Assembly (NCBI GenBank): GCA_009792885.1
Contig: WMCF01000080.1
Location: forward strand, 2,364,501-2,428,500
DNA from: Eremophila alpestris peregrina
Taxonomy: Eukaryota; Chordata; Aves; Passeriformes; Alaudidae
Reading direction: 5' to 3'
DNA: 64,000 nucleotides
The notes beneath the pieces are model-generated. The model was not told the origin of the DNA, did not search any database, and worked only from the letters and a program-made list of their open reading frames with translations. The number at the start of each line of letters is the position of its first letter. Positions within the stretch are counted from its first letter, which is position 1. Shown piece after piece: positions 13,020-25,183 of this stretch. Position numbers and translations under genes: made by a program.

Positions 13020-14214
13020 TGTTCAAGTTTCAGCAGGCGAAGGCAGTGAATGGGAGAATGAAGGTCATGTTTGAGACCACTGCAAACCTTAACAATGCCC
13101 AAATTCAGAGTGACATGGTTTACCTGCACCTGTGCAGAGCACTTGACACAGTTCTGCACAAGATACGTGTTGCTAAGCTGGAAAGAAACAGTTGGATGTG
13201 TGGATAAGGAGCTGGCTGTGTGGTTACACTAGAGCAGTTGAGGTCAATGGCTCAATGCCCAAGTGGAGAGCAGTGGTGAGTGGTGCCCTCAGGGACTGGT
13301 GTTGGGACTGGAGCTATTTAACAGCTTTGTTGGTGACAGGGACAGTGGGATGGAGTGCACCTCAGCAAGCATGCTGACAGCACCAACTGTGTGGTGTACT
13401 TAACATGCTGGAGGGAGTGGAAGCCATCCAATGGAAGCCAACCAATGGAAGCCGTGTGAGGCCTGAGAAGTGGTGTGGCGGGAACCTCATGAAGTTCAAC
13501 AAGGCCAAAGTGCAAGGTCCTGCACCTGGATTGACCAACCACAAGGAAAAATACAGGCTGTTAGGAGAACAGATTTAGAGCAGACCTGAGAAGGACTTAG
13601 GGGTACTGGTAGATAAGACGCTTGATGTGACCCGTTATTGTGCGCTCACAGCCCAGAAAGCCAATTGTATCCAGGGTTGCTTCCAAAGCCATGTGGCCAG
13701 CAGGTCAAAGGAGGTTGTTGTCCCACTCCATTCTGCTCTAGTGAGTCCCTATTTGGAGTACTGTGCTCACTTCTGGGGCCCTCAATATAGGTCAGACATG
13801 GATCTAGAGGAATGAGTCCAGAGGGGGGCCAGGAAGATGATCAGAGGGCAGGAGCATCTCTTCCATGATGATAAAATGGGACAGTTGGGGTTGATCAGCC
13901 TGGAAAAGAGAAGGTTCCAAGGAAACCTTAGTGCAGCCTTACAGTACCTAAAGGGGGCCTGGACAGTGTAGTGACAGGACAAGAGGGAATGACCTTAATT
14001 GAAAGAGGGCAGCTTTACAGTGGATGTTAGGAAGAAATTCTTTACATACAGGATTGTGGAGCACTGGAACGTGGTTCCCCATCCCTGGGATTGTTCAAGA
14101 CAAAGCTGGAAGGGGCTCTGAGCAAGCTGGTGTCCTGTCCATGGCAGAGGGGTTGGAAGTAGGTGATCTATAAGATCCCATCCAACCTAAACCATTCCAT
14201 GTTACTATGAATCC
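13020..14214 (+). mobile_element. CR1 LINE, 5'-truncated copy (RT C-terminal part and 3' UTR)
   Basis: Starting at about 13020 with weaker similarity and clear from 13110, the plus strand follows the CR1 ORF2 order. Landmarks are 'gcacttgacacagttctgcac' (the AFDTVLH-type region), then the segment around 'ggactggtgttgggactgg', then the 'ctcacagcccagaaagcc' block, 'gagtactgtgctcacttctg', 'gatgatcagagggcaggagc', and finally 'catccctgggattgttcaag' near the 3' UTR. It ends near 14214 in a decayed CR1 tail ('ccaacctaaaccattccatg'). Numerous stops make it inactive. An 'aatggaagcc' unit is present three times around 13430-13455, a local duplication. Confidence 0.88.
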
Positions 14215-14989
14215 TTGAATTTGCTCAGACTTAACGTTCATCTGTTTATAAGTACAATATTTCAGAGTAACAGCCAAGCCATCAAAAGTCACTGTTGCAA
14301 CTCTCTTTATATCCATGTAATTTCTAGACTGAACTTTTCTGAATGTGCTCAACTGATTTGAGGGATGTTTCTCTCCCTCAGCAGAACTCACACTTCCTGC
14401 AGAATTTCTAAATTTTCCCAGAACAACTCTTTCTTATCCTATAAGAATTTAAAGTGACAAGTAGGACACCCATAGGATGTCCAAAAGAGAACATACCTCT
14501 TTTTAGAGCCAATCACACTCTACCAAATCTCACTGCTGACCCTGACTGTTCATGGCAAAGAGCAGATGATCTCACTACTTTTAATCTGAAGATACTCTGA
14601 TTTTCACTCAGGATATGGTCCTTGCTTGCTAACACCAATGCCTCTATCCAAGTGTCTCAATTTAGAGACAAATTTAGAAGAAAAAGCTCTGGAATTTCTA
14701 TTTCCTCTAGAGAAAAAAGGGCTTCAGCAGTCCCTTTTCTGCATGTGTGGAAGTGAAGAAAACCATTTATTGATAAACAAAGTGCCCACACACCACAGGA
14801 ATATCTAGCATTAATAAATGCTAGATATTGAACCATCAGAACCTTAGCCTAGTCACACACACCCCCACCCATATCAGAAGAAAAACTCCTAAAATACCAG
14901 GGGAAGAAAGGAAGAAACCAGCTGGCCACATGGAAAGGGGAAAAAATGACATCTGCCTTTTGTCTCAGGGAAGGAAAAAAAAGTTCATG
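14215..14989. other. Unique non-coding stretch with a perfect hairpin
   Basis: No gene is supported. The only structure I see is the inverted repeat at 14800-14829. Confidence 0.55.
14800..14829. repeat. Perfect 13-bp inverted repeat with 4-base loop
   Basis: The left arm AATATCTAGCATT (14800-14812) and right arm AATGCTAGATATT (14817-14829) are exact reverse complements, separated by AATA. The next flanking pair does not match. There is no T-run after it, so it is not a pol III terminator. It could be the remnant of a small inverted-repeat element or a chance palindrome. Confidence 0.9.
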
Positions 14990-15600
14990 TAGCAGCTCAG
15001 GCAAAACAGATGGGAACGTGTTGAACCTCTGGCATGGATCTCCTTCTCACAGCAGATAAAGCTGGTGGATTTTGGTGTCTTTTCTCATGTTGGTTCAGCT
15101 TTCGCTGAGGTCTGGGGCCAGGCAGAGTGGCTGGTTTCCCACAGCTCCCCACAGGTCTCAGCTGACTGTCTCCCAGCAAGTGTCTGATCTCAGACCAAAA
15201 CCAGGATGAACAATTTAACAAAATAACAAAAGTCAACAAAGGATTGCTTCTAGAATCTTCAGCCGAGGGAAAGGGTAAAAAATTAACTTCTTGCATAACC
15301 CAACAAAAACCAAGGTAGCTAAGCAAGAAATAACATCCAGTTCTCCCGGCACCCAAGCACACCCAGGAGGGAGTCTTTGAACAAAGCCTGCGCAAGAACT
15401 ACCGGGCTCCCATCCCTTCCTCAGATCCACATTAAGGATACACCAGACATTTCTGAGCATAAAGAAGGTGATAAGGGAATAGAGTATCATCACAAAATCA
15501 CTCAGAGACACCAAGCAAAACAGAAAGTTACCAAAATAAAAACTTTTTGGTTCAGTATTAAATGAGCCGGGTTCATCTCCCTGCTATGCTGGGCTACAAA
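14990..15600. other. Unassigned patch, more GC-rich than its surroundings
   Basis: This patch differs in composition from the AT-rich flanks and has CpG-containing words such as 'tctcccggcacc' and 'aactaccgggctc'. On the minus strand a 132-codon frame (15395-14997) is open but not protein-like. The texture resembles a decayed retroviral LTR or leader, but no boundaries, TATA box or duplicated target site could be fixed. A unique GC-richer segment is equally possible. Confidence 0.3.
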
Positions 15601-17659
15601 TAAATATAGCAAGTTTTCCAGTAAAATGACATGGTTTTCTTAATCCCATTAGACAGTGTGAAACGATGCATTTTAGCCATACAGAATGGTAAACACAATG
15701 GAAAGTGTTTTAGAGCATGCTGTGGATGGGGTAAGTAAATCAATAGTGTGTGAGGGAAAGCTTCCAGCAGTACAGATTGTTTGAACTACTTGCCATTATG
15801 TCAAATTCACTTTAGCATGAGCAAACAGACAGATGATATGATGAATATTGAGAGAAGAACTGTTTCTACTGTTTGCATTTAAAGGGCCTAAAGTCATATA
15901 GATTTTTATAATCAACTAAGTCTTTATAACAATAAAAAGACTTTTATTTAACCTTTAAAGAACCGATGGACCAAGTATTCTTTTTGCCTGTTTGGATCAG
16001 TCAGAAGTCCATTAAATCTTACAGATATAACTTTTTCTTTCTTTTGTTAATAACCATGTGCTTTATTTATAATTTTAATAACACCTCCTCTGTGAGAATC
16101 TTTTTTGTCAAGAGAACTGAAGGAATGTGAAAGGACAGTGTCATCGGAAACCAAACATTTCACACACTGGGAAAAACAAAATCCCACCAAATATCATATC
16201 TGAATGATATCATTTCCTCTAAAAAATTATATTATTCATGTTCTTAAATATGTACATAGTGCTGAACAGAGATGGAGAGAAACGCCAGCTTCAAGAACTC
16301 TTGTAAGTCTTGAAATAAACATGTAATTGATTTTACTTTTGAAAGGCACCTATCATGTTTTCCAGCCAACTGTTTTACCAAAACTAAGACCATATTCTTC
16401 ACATAAGGTTCACAATTGGCCTGCATCTGCTCAGAAGTGTGAGTACATTGAATAGTATTATCCATATAGGCTTGCATTTAAAAAGTGGTTATAATGCTGA
16501 CTTGGCTCTGGTTCACTTTACTGTGGTCATCCAAGACATTGTTTATTACCTAATTAAATGAGACAGAAAAGCATAAGAAAAAAATGAGGTTGTTGAAACA
16601 TATCTGAAAAAGAAACAGGCCTTCATTTCAATATATAGCTTTACATAGCAGGATTTCTTCAAACTTTCCTTAGCCTTTTTTTCTAAGTTTCTTAGCAGGA
16701 ACCAAAATTTGTCCACACCCTTAAAGAGGGGAAGCCCATTACTGACTTGAAGTGTCTTGGTTCTGTCCTGTTAATATTTCAGCCAAAACATCACAACTGT
16801 CTGACAGGCAGAAAGATCACTTTCACCAGGCACTTAGGATTTTAGACAGCTAACGTGCTGTCTCTTCCATTCCTCCACTCTTGATAACTACTTATTCAAG
16901 AAAGATTAATATAACTTTTGTTGAACTTTTCTTATAGTCTTAAAATCTGTAGCACTGCCAGATGCAAAGTTTACCTTACTGGCTTTCTGTTCATGGTGTT
17001 CAAAGTTTCATCAGGTATCTAGCTTCTGCAGAATATCATATGTGGTGATACATATTTTCATTAAGTCTTATTATTAGATAGTTACTGAATGCATTAGTGT
17101 GGAACTCAAGGCCATCACAGAGCCAGCTTCAATAAATGGGGCAAGGTGGAAAGAAATTTTATATAAAGCCAAGGGGCTTGGAGGTGGAGATACAAAGTAT
17201 AAAGAATGTGCATTTCTTCTCGAAGTTTTGTCAGAGGTTGCTTATGGGACACAGCTGAGGACATGAATGTAAACCACAGAACCAGGAGAGTATCATGCCT
17301 AACAAATTGTAAACACACTTCAGCAACTGAAATATTGACATGAGCAATATCTTAGCAAAACAGTGAAGAAACACTAGATCAGATTGTAATACATTCACTT
17401 ACTCTTTCTGTTATTATGAAGCAGGTGTCTAGTGCACTCACAGAGACAAGCACAACAAATCTTCAGGATTGCTATCTTCAGACTACCTACAAAATCAGGA
17501 TAGGGTTGCCAGTGAATACTTTTGAACAGCCTTTGCTAGACTTTTTAAAACCTATTTGAGCACTTTTTAAAGGCACCCTTTGTTCACTTTTTAAAACCTT
17601 CTTTTAGGAGAGCCAAATTTTGAATGCTCAAGAAAATAAGCTTCTAAAGATTCTGATGG

Positions 17660-17676
17660 TTTTTTTTTTTTTTTTT
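17660..17676. repeat. Poly-T tract
   Basis: Seventeen consecutive T on the plus strand, with no linked retroposon body seen. Confidence 0.9.
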
Positions 17677-18539
17677 ACTTGAGCATGTTACTCCGGAGAA
17701 ATTCCCTGAAAGCTAATATGCAGATGTTGAATAGAACTTGAAAAAAGAATTTACATTTTTTATACTCCTGAAGCTAACAGTATGAAAGGAGCTTCCCTTG
17801 CTCTGTAACATAACTGTCAGGACACTACATCATGAAATTCTGTGCTGGTCAGAGATTTGTACCATGGTGTCAATAGCTGAGCTGAAGAAGCATGGAGAAC
17901 CCACTATCCTTATTAGACAGCCTAGTATAGCTGGTTTTGGCATTAATATTGATAGTTATTTCAGAGCAATCTCCATATCCCTGCCATTCATTCTATTAAT
18001 AACGAGTCTGCTACATCTCACTCCTTGCCCCTGCCTACCACCAAAACTTATCCATAAGTGTCCTAGAAGTCTTATATCAGAGTATGTTCTTTCTAGCAAT
18101 GCTGGTTTTCTTCCTTCCAGAGATAAAAGTTGCTTTCTCAGCTGGGAACTCAGAAAAATGTTACTCCCTGCAGCAAGTAGCAGAAGTCAGATTTCTGAAA
18201 TTACTATGACACACCCTGTAAGAGATATGTTAGTTTCATTCCTCATAACTAAAGAAAGAATTTTTGCCAATAGTCTTACTGCATATTTTAAAATTTGTTC
18301 ATTTACATTTAATGCAGCAAGCTATATTAAGAAAAATCAGTGGCATTGCTGTGTGCTGCTTTCCTTCCCAGTGTTAGATACAAAACTCTATCCTGTCTGC
18401 TTGGTGGGAATCTGTCCAGGTGCAGAGCCCAGAGTCCCACTGAAAAAGCCTGGATAAGTGACTACATGCCAGTAAAAGGAGGATCACTGCAAAGGTGCTT
18501 GCAAACTCAGTAGGAGTTCAAAGTGTGTGTCTTCAAAAA

Positions 18540-18960
18540 TTGTTTGGGTACTAGAGCAGCATCAATACTCATTAACATTCACATCATTCCCAGCTTCATT
18601 ATCTCACCCAGATGTTTCCATGACTGCCCTTTTAAAGAATTCCTGTCTAAATTTTATTTACATTTGTTCAACAATATTGATGCTTAATGAATAAATGCAG
18701 TATGCTGTCAGTACTGAAGACTAATTACATCTATGTATGAGCTTGAGAACCTGATTGAAAAATCTGCAGTAGCTAGACTGGGTTTAAATAAACACTTTAG
18801 TGTAGTGCTTTAATTGCACTTTAGTTTGTAATGTAATTTTTGGCTGTTTAAACTATGATTTAGTCTGAGCTAATTACAAATTATTTTCTACTCAGTAATT
18901 AATAATAAAAAAATTGTAATTAGACAGCTGCTCTGGATCAGGGTGGCAGTTTGTGTTAGC
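18540..18960. promoter_or_regulatory. Candidate distal enhancer or conserved non-coding element
   Basis: Four TAATTA homeodomain-type cores occur at 18722-18727, 18871-18876, 18896-18901 and 18917-18922. A CAGCTG E-box lies at 18925-18930, directly after the last core. The block is complex rather than repetitive and has the look of vertebrate developmental enhancers, which often combine homeodomain and bHLH sites. AT-rich DNA yields TAATTA by chance, so this is an inference that needs cross-species alignment. Confidence 0.35.
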
Positions 18961-21379
18961 TGAGTCATGATAGACTGACAGATAAACAAGAGCTGCATTT
19001 GGGAACTGCAACTTACTGCACCTTTCTGTGTTTTGTTTTCAGTCAGAAGAGCTATTATGGTTGGGAGTACTTCAAAATACTCCTTGGTTTTGAGGACTGA
19101 AGCCTGATATTTACAGTGGGAATTTCCTGTGTTTCTGCCACTTGTGAGGGCAAGTCATTCTCCTTGTGGCTGATAGAGATGTTGCAGGTTCCTTTCTCTT
19201 GCTCAACAGAAAATAAAGCAAACTTCAGTTTTTCCTGCATGCCACATGACTGCATCCCTGCAAAGGACTCCAACTCACAAAAAGAAAACCACCATCAGAA
19301 GCTTTTCATCCACCACTCACCTAAAATTTACATACACTGCAAAGAAGCAAATGTAAGTTAGGGATGATACTTCCATATTTCAGCAACTCCATGATAAATA
19401 TGTTTCATGCTCCAGTGGTCTTTCATGGCAAAACAGTCTCTTTGATACCAGCATTACTTCAGAACTGCAGACCCAGAGAATAGTATATGTCATGTACCAC
19501 TCAAAACAGCACTGCTCTTCTGCTGATCTGTAAGCTTCCTCATCTTTATCTACATTCAGCATGCCATGTAAGATAAACAGTGAATCTTCTTCAGATAACT
19601 ATTTACCCTACAATCACCAGGGATTGATTCTGGAGCATACACAGATGCCTGGAAAAGATAAAGGATGCTCTGCTAAATTCCTCCTTCATTTGGGGTTCCA
19701 GACTTGTCAATTTCTGGCATTTATGTGTTTGTTATGTTATCTGTTTATGTTTTAGTTTGTGTGGTAAATGTTTTGCATTTTGAAAATGCAGCAACGTTTC
19801 CCCAATTTTTATGAAAAGAAAAATCAAAAGGCCTTAATAAGTTGTCTTTGGGACAACTTAATTACTCAGTGGCAGCTTAATCACTCGCAACACAATCACT
19901 CAGTGGCGGCTCTTGAGAAGGTTGTTTCTTCCAACAGCTGAATTGAGTTTTCTTTTCAAGTTCATTTGAACATTCATGTTTATGCCACCTAATAAAATAC
20001 AATAATTGAACACTAAGTAGTACATTGCAAAACACCCTTCACATGCTTTAGAACTTGAATCTGTCATAAGCTCTGATATTGTCAAACATGTAGATGATGT
20101 ATAGTCGAAGAAAGACTTTAACAGAATATTTTATATATATGTGTAAAAACACACAGAATTGCACCACTGGGAGATCTTAATCCATACAGCTATACCCTTG
20201 TTACTTACAGTAACCCCATGTCCTGGTACATGTGAGCTGCCAGCAAAGTTGGTGCATCTCCAACCAAAAAACTATATAAGGGATAAAAAATCATCAGGAA
20301 GATGCACACTAAAATGTAACTATAAATCAATCATATAAATAGAAACCTTAATACAACTGACAGTCTATAATTATGTAAGTAGTTTGAACAACATACTGTA
20401 AATGATGTTTTCCTTAAAATACCTCTTTTGAAACACATTGCCTTCTAAGAGAGCATAAACATCAGCTTTACAATGTCTCCCATGAACCATTTACAAAGGA
20501 AGAGATGAATGATTTGTCTAAGTCTAAAATCTAAACCCCCAGACTATCCTGAGACAAGGCCATAAAATTGAAAAATAGAATGCAATGACAGCCCTTTGGA
20601 CAGACACAAAAATGAAGAAAATAGTGCCTGTCTGAATATATTCACTTCTCATGGTCTACAGAAAGCAAGAGAAATAAATCTGAAAATGAATGCGTTTAAT
20701 TAAAAAATAACCTGTGTATCCATTTTCTGCCCCTTTTGGAGCACTCCTCTGTTAAAACTGTCCTTGATCATAGTATAGTAAGAATCTATTAAATTCTTTG
20801 TATGTTCATATTTCAGACATTTATGCTCCTGGTATGTTTTCTGAAGCATATTTAAGCTAAGATTTCTAAAATTAGGTAACAGCTCTTTCTCTACTTTCCT
20901 CCCTTCCCATGTTTTCAGTGCAAATTTATGAAATAAAAAGAAAACCTTTGTGTTTACGTTGGCTTCCTAAATTTTTTTAGCAGCAAAAATATCCTAAAAA
21001 AATCAAAAGTGCAGTTATACGCACTTGCTAAGTGGATTAAAAACAAGCCCTATTTTTAAATGAAACACCATTTTCCATGGGAAATCCAGTATGAAGTACT
21101 GCATCTTAGAGAGCTGGCATCATCATAATGAACTGTAATTGACAGGAGGTGTGTCTCATCCTTTAGGCAAATGTAGCAAATGCCCTAGACATTTTCAGAG
21201 TGCAGTAAATTGCAAACCACTCACCTTAGCAAAAATAGTTTGCCCTTAATTTTGATGTGCTTCTTTTAATTTCAGCACTAAAGCTTCAATTTTCATACGC
21301 TCATATGAAGGAATAGAATGGCATAAGACATAGTAAGAACATTAAAAATTGTGAATGTTAAATTCCTTCGAAAACTAAT

Positions 21380-22645
21380 TTAAACTATTTCCGTGGCAGG
21401 AAAGGATACAGGAACTCCAAAAATGTAACCCTTTGGCAAACAAGAGTAATTGTGTCCCACAATAGAAGGTGTGGCAGAGGGAGCTGATCCTTCCCCTCTA
21501 TTCAATACCAGTATGATCAACACGTGCCCACTTCTGTGTACAAGCTCTGCCAGGGGAACAGGGTCAGAGAGGAACCCCAACACAGATACTCACAGCAACA
21601 CAGGAAACCACAGATCTTGGTCACTGACCATGTCCTCTGACAATGACAGAGGGGGACCCGTGGCAAAGCAGTGGTGGGGTGGTGGCAGGGCAGGGCTCTG
21701 GGGCTCTCACACACTCCTGCCAGCAGGGTCCCCTGCTTCTCTGGAGCCACACCTACTGGACGCAGGGAACTGGCTGGCTGTGCAGCTGCAGCCTAGGAGG
21801 GCATCAGCAGGGCAGTGCATTGAGATTGGCACTTTGCCTGCTATTCCATACAATAGACATACAGGTGCTTTCCAGGAGCTGGTTTCATCCCAAAACCAAG
21901 GAGTTTTTTGTAAGTATACTTACCCAAGGATTTCTCTGCAGTGCTGGGAATGCAGGGGGAGAATTTCTTGGGGTGCAGCATTAGTTTTTTTTAACGTCAG
22001 TTTCACATCCTTGAGCAACTAGTTGGTTTGCTGCAATCAGGATAGCAACCTGAGTCAGGCTTGCTGCAAGAGTAAACCTTCCCCTGGTGCGCTCCCTGCC
22101 TCCAGCTTCTATCTGCCAGCACAGGGCTGTCAGGCTGCACATGGCCCAAAAGACTTGTGTGCAGCCCAGGCATGCAGGCTGTGCTGACAGCACCAGCCTT
22201 GATGGGTCCTCCCACTGGTGCCTCAGCACCCAGGCACCCCTGGTCCTTCTCCAGTCTCACCTGATAAAGCCTTTCCTTCTCACCCATCTACAAGAGCAGC
22301 CCAACCCTGCTAGTCCAAGCTCCCACAGTTGTGCTGGGAAGGCAGGAAGGGCTTGCTCTGCTGTGCTGGAACCCACTAGCCTTGGCTGGATCTCTGTCAG
22401 GTAAGGGAAGCTCCGGGCCCCAAGACTCCCAGGTTTCCTGGGCGCAGCCCTGAAACAGGCTGCCTTTCAAGACTGGCATGCTTTGGCCTCAGGAGGAAAC
22501 ACTAGAGAAGTGGGAACTGTACCTGAGAGCCTGTGTTGATGGAGAACCCTGGCCCTAACCTCTTCCCTGCTAGAGACCCAGTCCAGAGCAAGGCTGTCTC
22601 CACAGTTGGCCATTTTTTTCTGGACATAAACATGGTTTCTTCTTC
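21380..22645. other. GC-richer 1.2-kb patch, origin unknown
   Basis: It stands out from the AT-rich flanks, with words such as 'ctccgggcccc' and 'gggcgcagcc'. It is not a clear CpG island. The long overlapping open frames on both strands (190 codons on plus at 21450-22022, several of 60-110 elsewhere) follow from the low stop-codon rate in GC-rich DNA and do not read like a protein. A donor-like GTCAG|GTAAGG lies at 22400/22401 and an 'ataaag' word near 22264. It could be a decayed retroviral insertion, a non-coding exon or a GC-biased unique segment. Confidence 0.35.
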
Positions 22646-24660
22646 TGTTCATACAGAGATATTCAGAATTTAAATCTTGTCAATAGCGTATGACAAAAAG
22701 CTGAGTTAGTGCCTCATACGTTCAGACTTCGAGGAAAGACCCTAAATTCCTTGTGTACTTTTAAAATATTTTGCTAGAATGCTAATACAGCAACTGCCTT
22801 TATATAGCAAATATTTCCAAAAGCTGCAAGAAGTCTGGGACAGACATGAGAAAATAATTTCCCTGTACTGTCTAGGGAATTTAATCTTCCCATAGTAAGG
22901 TATTGTGTAACACTTAAAAATATCTTTTGAAAAAAAACCTTTCCTACATCTTTACACTTGTTTATGAAGTGAGAATAAAAAGATTTAGCTATTATTTATA
23001 AGAATAAAAGCAAGTAAAATAAGAGACCACTTAAAAAGTAAAAATAATTTCCTATATAATTCATATTAACTTTTGGTTTTGTTATCTATTCTTGGTCAAA
23101 AGGAAGAAGGTATCTATAATTTTCCCTAGGCCAATTTTATTAAGTTTGCCTGTATTCCTATGTTTACAATTAAAACTTCATCTAAGTGGTATTAAGTTCA
23201 AAATCTACCAACACATCTCCTCTGGAAACAGTGTTTCTTTATGCCTTACATAGAAAGCAGGAACAACAACCTTTAGTCATCATTAAGAACTTTATTTCTT
23301 TTTTAATTTCTGTGAGTCTAAATCAGTAATAAATCAACTGAGTGAAGAGCCATTAAAACTAGAGCAAACTCAATCAAAACCATGTCTTAAATATAACACA
23401 GTATTTTAATCCAATGGCTCTGAAAAGTAATTCTGCTTCCTTGCTGGTAGTTTTAAATACCTTCCAAAACTGTTGGTACTATGTGTACACTATTCAATGA
23501 TTCCCAAAGGTTTTAAACATATACCATGCTTTCTCTCACAAATGATATGGAACAAATTAAATCTCTCTGAAGACAGATGTTAAGGAACTAAATTACCCGG
23601 ATGCTTGAAACAGGAATTGCACTGTAAGTCATCAAGAATAATGTGATAGACCCAGACCATTTGTCACTGGCCACAGAACAGTTGTTTTACATATTATGAA
23701 ATAGGAACAAATATCTTAAACAATTAATACCAAAAGTTGCTGTTCAAAAAGACTAAAGATGTCATAATTAATTTATGATTGATCATTTAGGATCATGTTC
23801 ATCATGGATCTTCAATACTTGTGTATTTCAAGTATGTAGACATCCCACTGCAGTTGTAAATGCATTCAAAAGCACAAGGTCAGATTGATTTGAACCCATA
23901 TGTGTTGAAAAAAGACCTTTGAGCAATCTCCTCAGAAGCAGTTCCTAATGCTGACTCTTGTCTTCTGTTTCTGTGTTTGCCAGTGTTTAGGCAAACACTG
24001 AAACACCTAAACTTCATAATAAAATGCTTAAATTGCCAAGTAACTTGGAAGACTAACAGCCTTGGAACCGGGGATCAAAGAATAGTCTTATTATAGCTTT
24101 TTTAGATTGGAAGAAAAATACATCAGTTTTCACTCAGCCTGGTAATGACTCAAAACCTTTAAGTTTATTAAGGAATCTTTGTCTTAGGAAGCTACCTGTG
24201 AGCCATCTGAATTTCCAGTACCTCACTTCACATGACAATGTTGCAACTGTCTATCACTCATTATTTACAAAGAAAAAGAAGATTTCCTGGAAAGTTATAA
24301 TTTGCCATTAAAAAAAAATTAAGTCTAAGAACTGCCTGCCTTATAGAAAAAAAAAGTGGGCATATATGTCTCTGGAGATGTCTGTCAATACAACATACTG
24401 TTTCTAAAGGTGGTACATAAGGAAAGATTAAAAACAAATTTGCCTTCAAGAGAAGAAAGAATTTTGCAAAGCAATTGCTGTTTGTGAGAAATCACAGCAG
24501 ACAGACTAATGGTTTGTGGTTTTTTTTAAAATTACTTTCAGAGGCAATCTGACATGGTTTGGTTGAGGAAATATACCTTTTCAGACATGGCATAAGGAAC
24601 AGGAGCACACTCTTTGTATTCTCCTTTCTTTTTGAATACAGGGCTCATGCTCTATGAAAG
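22646..24660. other. AT-rich unique stretch
   Basis: No gene or interspersed repeat seen. A 9-bp stem inverted repeat (GTGTTTGCC / GGCAAACAC) lies at 23973-23998. Confidence 0.55.
23973..23998. repeat. Inverted repeat, 9-bp arms
   Basis: GTGTTTGCC at 23973-23981 and GGCAAACAC at 23990-23998 are exact complements around the 8-base spacer AGTGTTTA. It is a short palindrome of the size seen in protein-binding sites or small hairpins. Confidence 0.8.
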
Positions 24661-25183
24661 TGTATTGGATTTGCATGGCAAGGTTTAAAAAGAAGTGGTG
24701 CTTTAGAGGTGGCTGCTGTAAGTAGCTGTCAAAAGCTTTGCCCATGTCCAACAGAGCCAATGCCAACTGGCTTCAAGATGGACCCACAAATGGTTAAGGC
24801 TGAGCCCATCCATGACAATGGCAGTACCTCTGGCATCATGTATTTAAAAAGGGAGAAAAAACTGACCACAACCCCCATTCTCCCTCACATGTGCTGTTGG
24901 TGGAGAAGAGCTGGAGAATCCTGCAGTTGGAGTTGGGCCCAGGAAGGAGGGATAGGTATTTAAAAATTTGGGTTTGTCATTACCCTGCTCTGAGTTGATT
25001 ATCAGTAAACTAATTTCCTCAGATCTGTTTTGCCCAGGACAGCAATTGCTGAGCAATCTCTCCTGCCTTAACCTCAGCCCACAAGACTTTTGTTATATTT
25101 TCTCTCCCATGTCCAGTGGAGGAGAGTAGAGTTAGAGACACTTTAGTGGGCACCTGACATCCAGCTAGGGTCAATCCACCAAT
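24661..25183 (+). mobile_element. Solo LTR of an avian endogenous retrovirus, family 1, internally deleted
   Basis: The element opens with TGTATTGGATTTGCATGG at 24661. It continues with 'ccaacagagccaatgcca', 'ggctgagcccatccatga', a TATA-like TATTTAAAAA at 24841, 'gaccacaacccccattc', 'ctgttttgcccagga', 'ttatattttctctccca' and ends in 'catccagctagggtcaatcc' at about 25183. This is the order of a widespread avian LTR family, probably class III (ERVL-like). The CA end is mutated to AT and no target-site duplication is visible. Compared with the minus-strand copy at 34689-35756, a central region of several hundred bases following the TATA box is missing. There is no coding sequence. Confidence 0.82.
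24841..24850 (+). promoter_or_regulatory. LTR TATA-like box
   Basis: TATTTAAAAA lies about 180 bases into the LTR, the position of the TATA element in this family. Activity is unknown in this decayed copy. Confidence 0.5.

Larger units (their letters stand above)
15601..21379. other. AT-rich unique stretch with a candidate regulatory block
   Basis: About 5.8 kb with no recognised gene. It holds a poly-T tract (17660-17676), an unexplained 219-codon plus-strand frame (17798-18457) and the TAATTA-rich block at 18540-18960. No interspersed repeat was recognised. Confidence 0.5.

Noticed and set aside
19321..19350. 16-base microexon on the minus strand between CTTTGCAG and AG|GTGAGT
   Set aside because: Both sites look good, but the segment includes an in-frame TAA in one frame and is too short to support without transcripts.
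21246..21341. Minus-strand frame reading YERMKIEALVLKLKEAHQN before a stop
   Set aside because: It has a helix-like composition, but only about 31 codons, no convincing acceptor, and a donor-like site after the stop.
21450..22022. 190-codon plus-strand frame and overlapping minus frames
   Set aside because: Several frames on both strands are open together, which is a composition effect of the GC-richer patch. No protein-like pattern.
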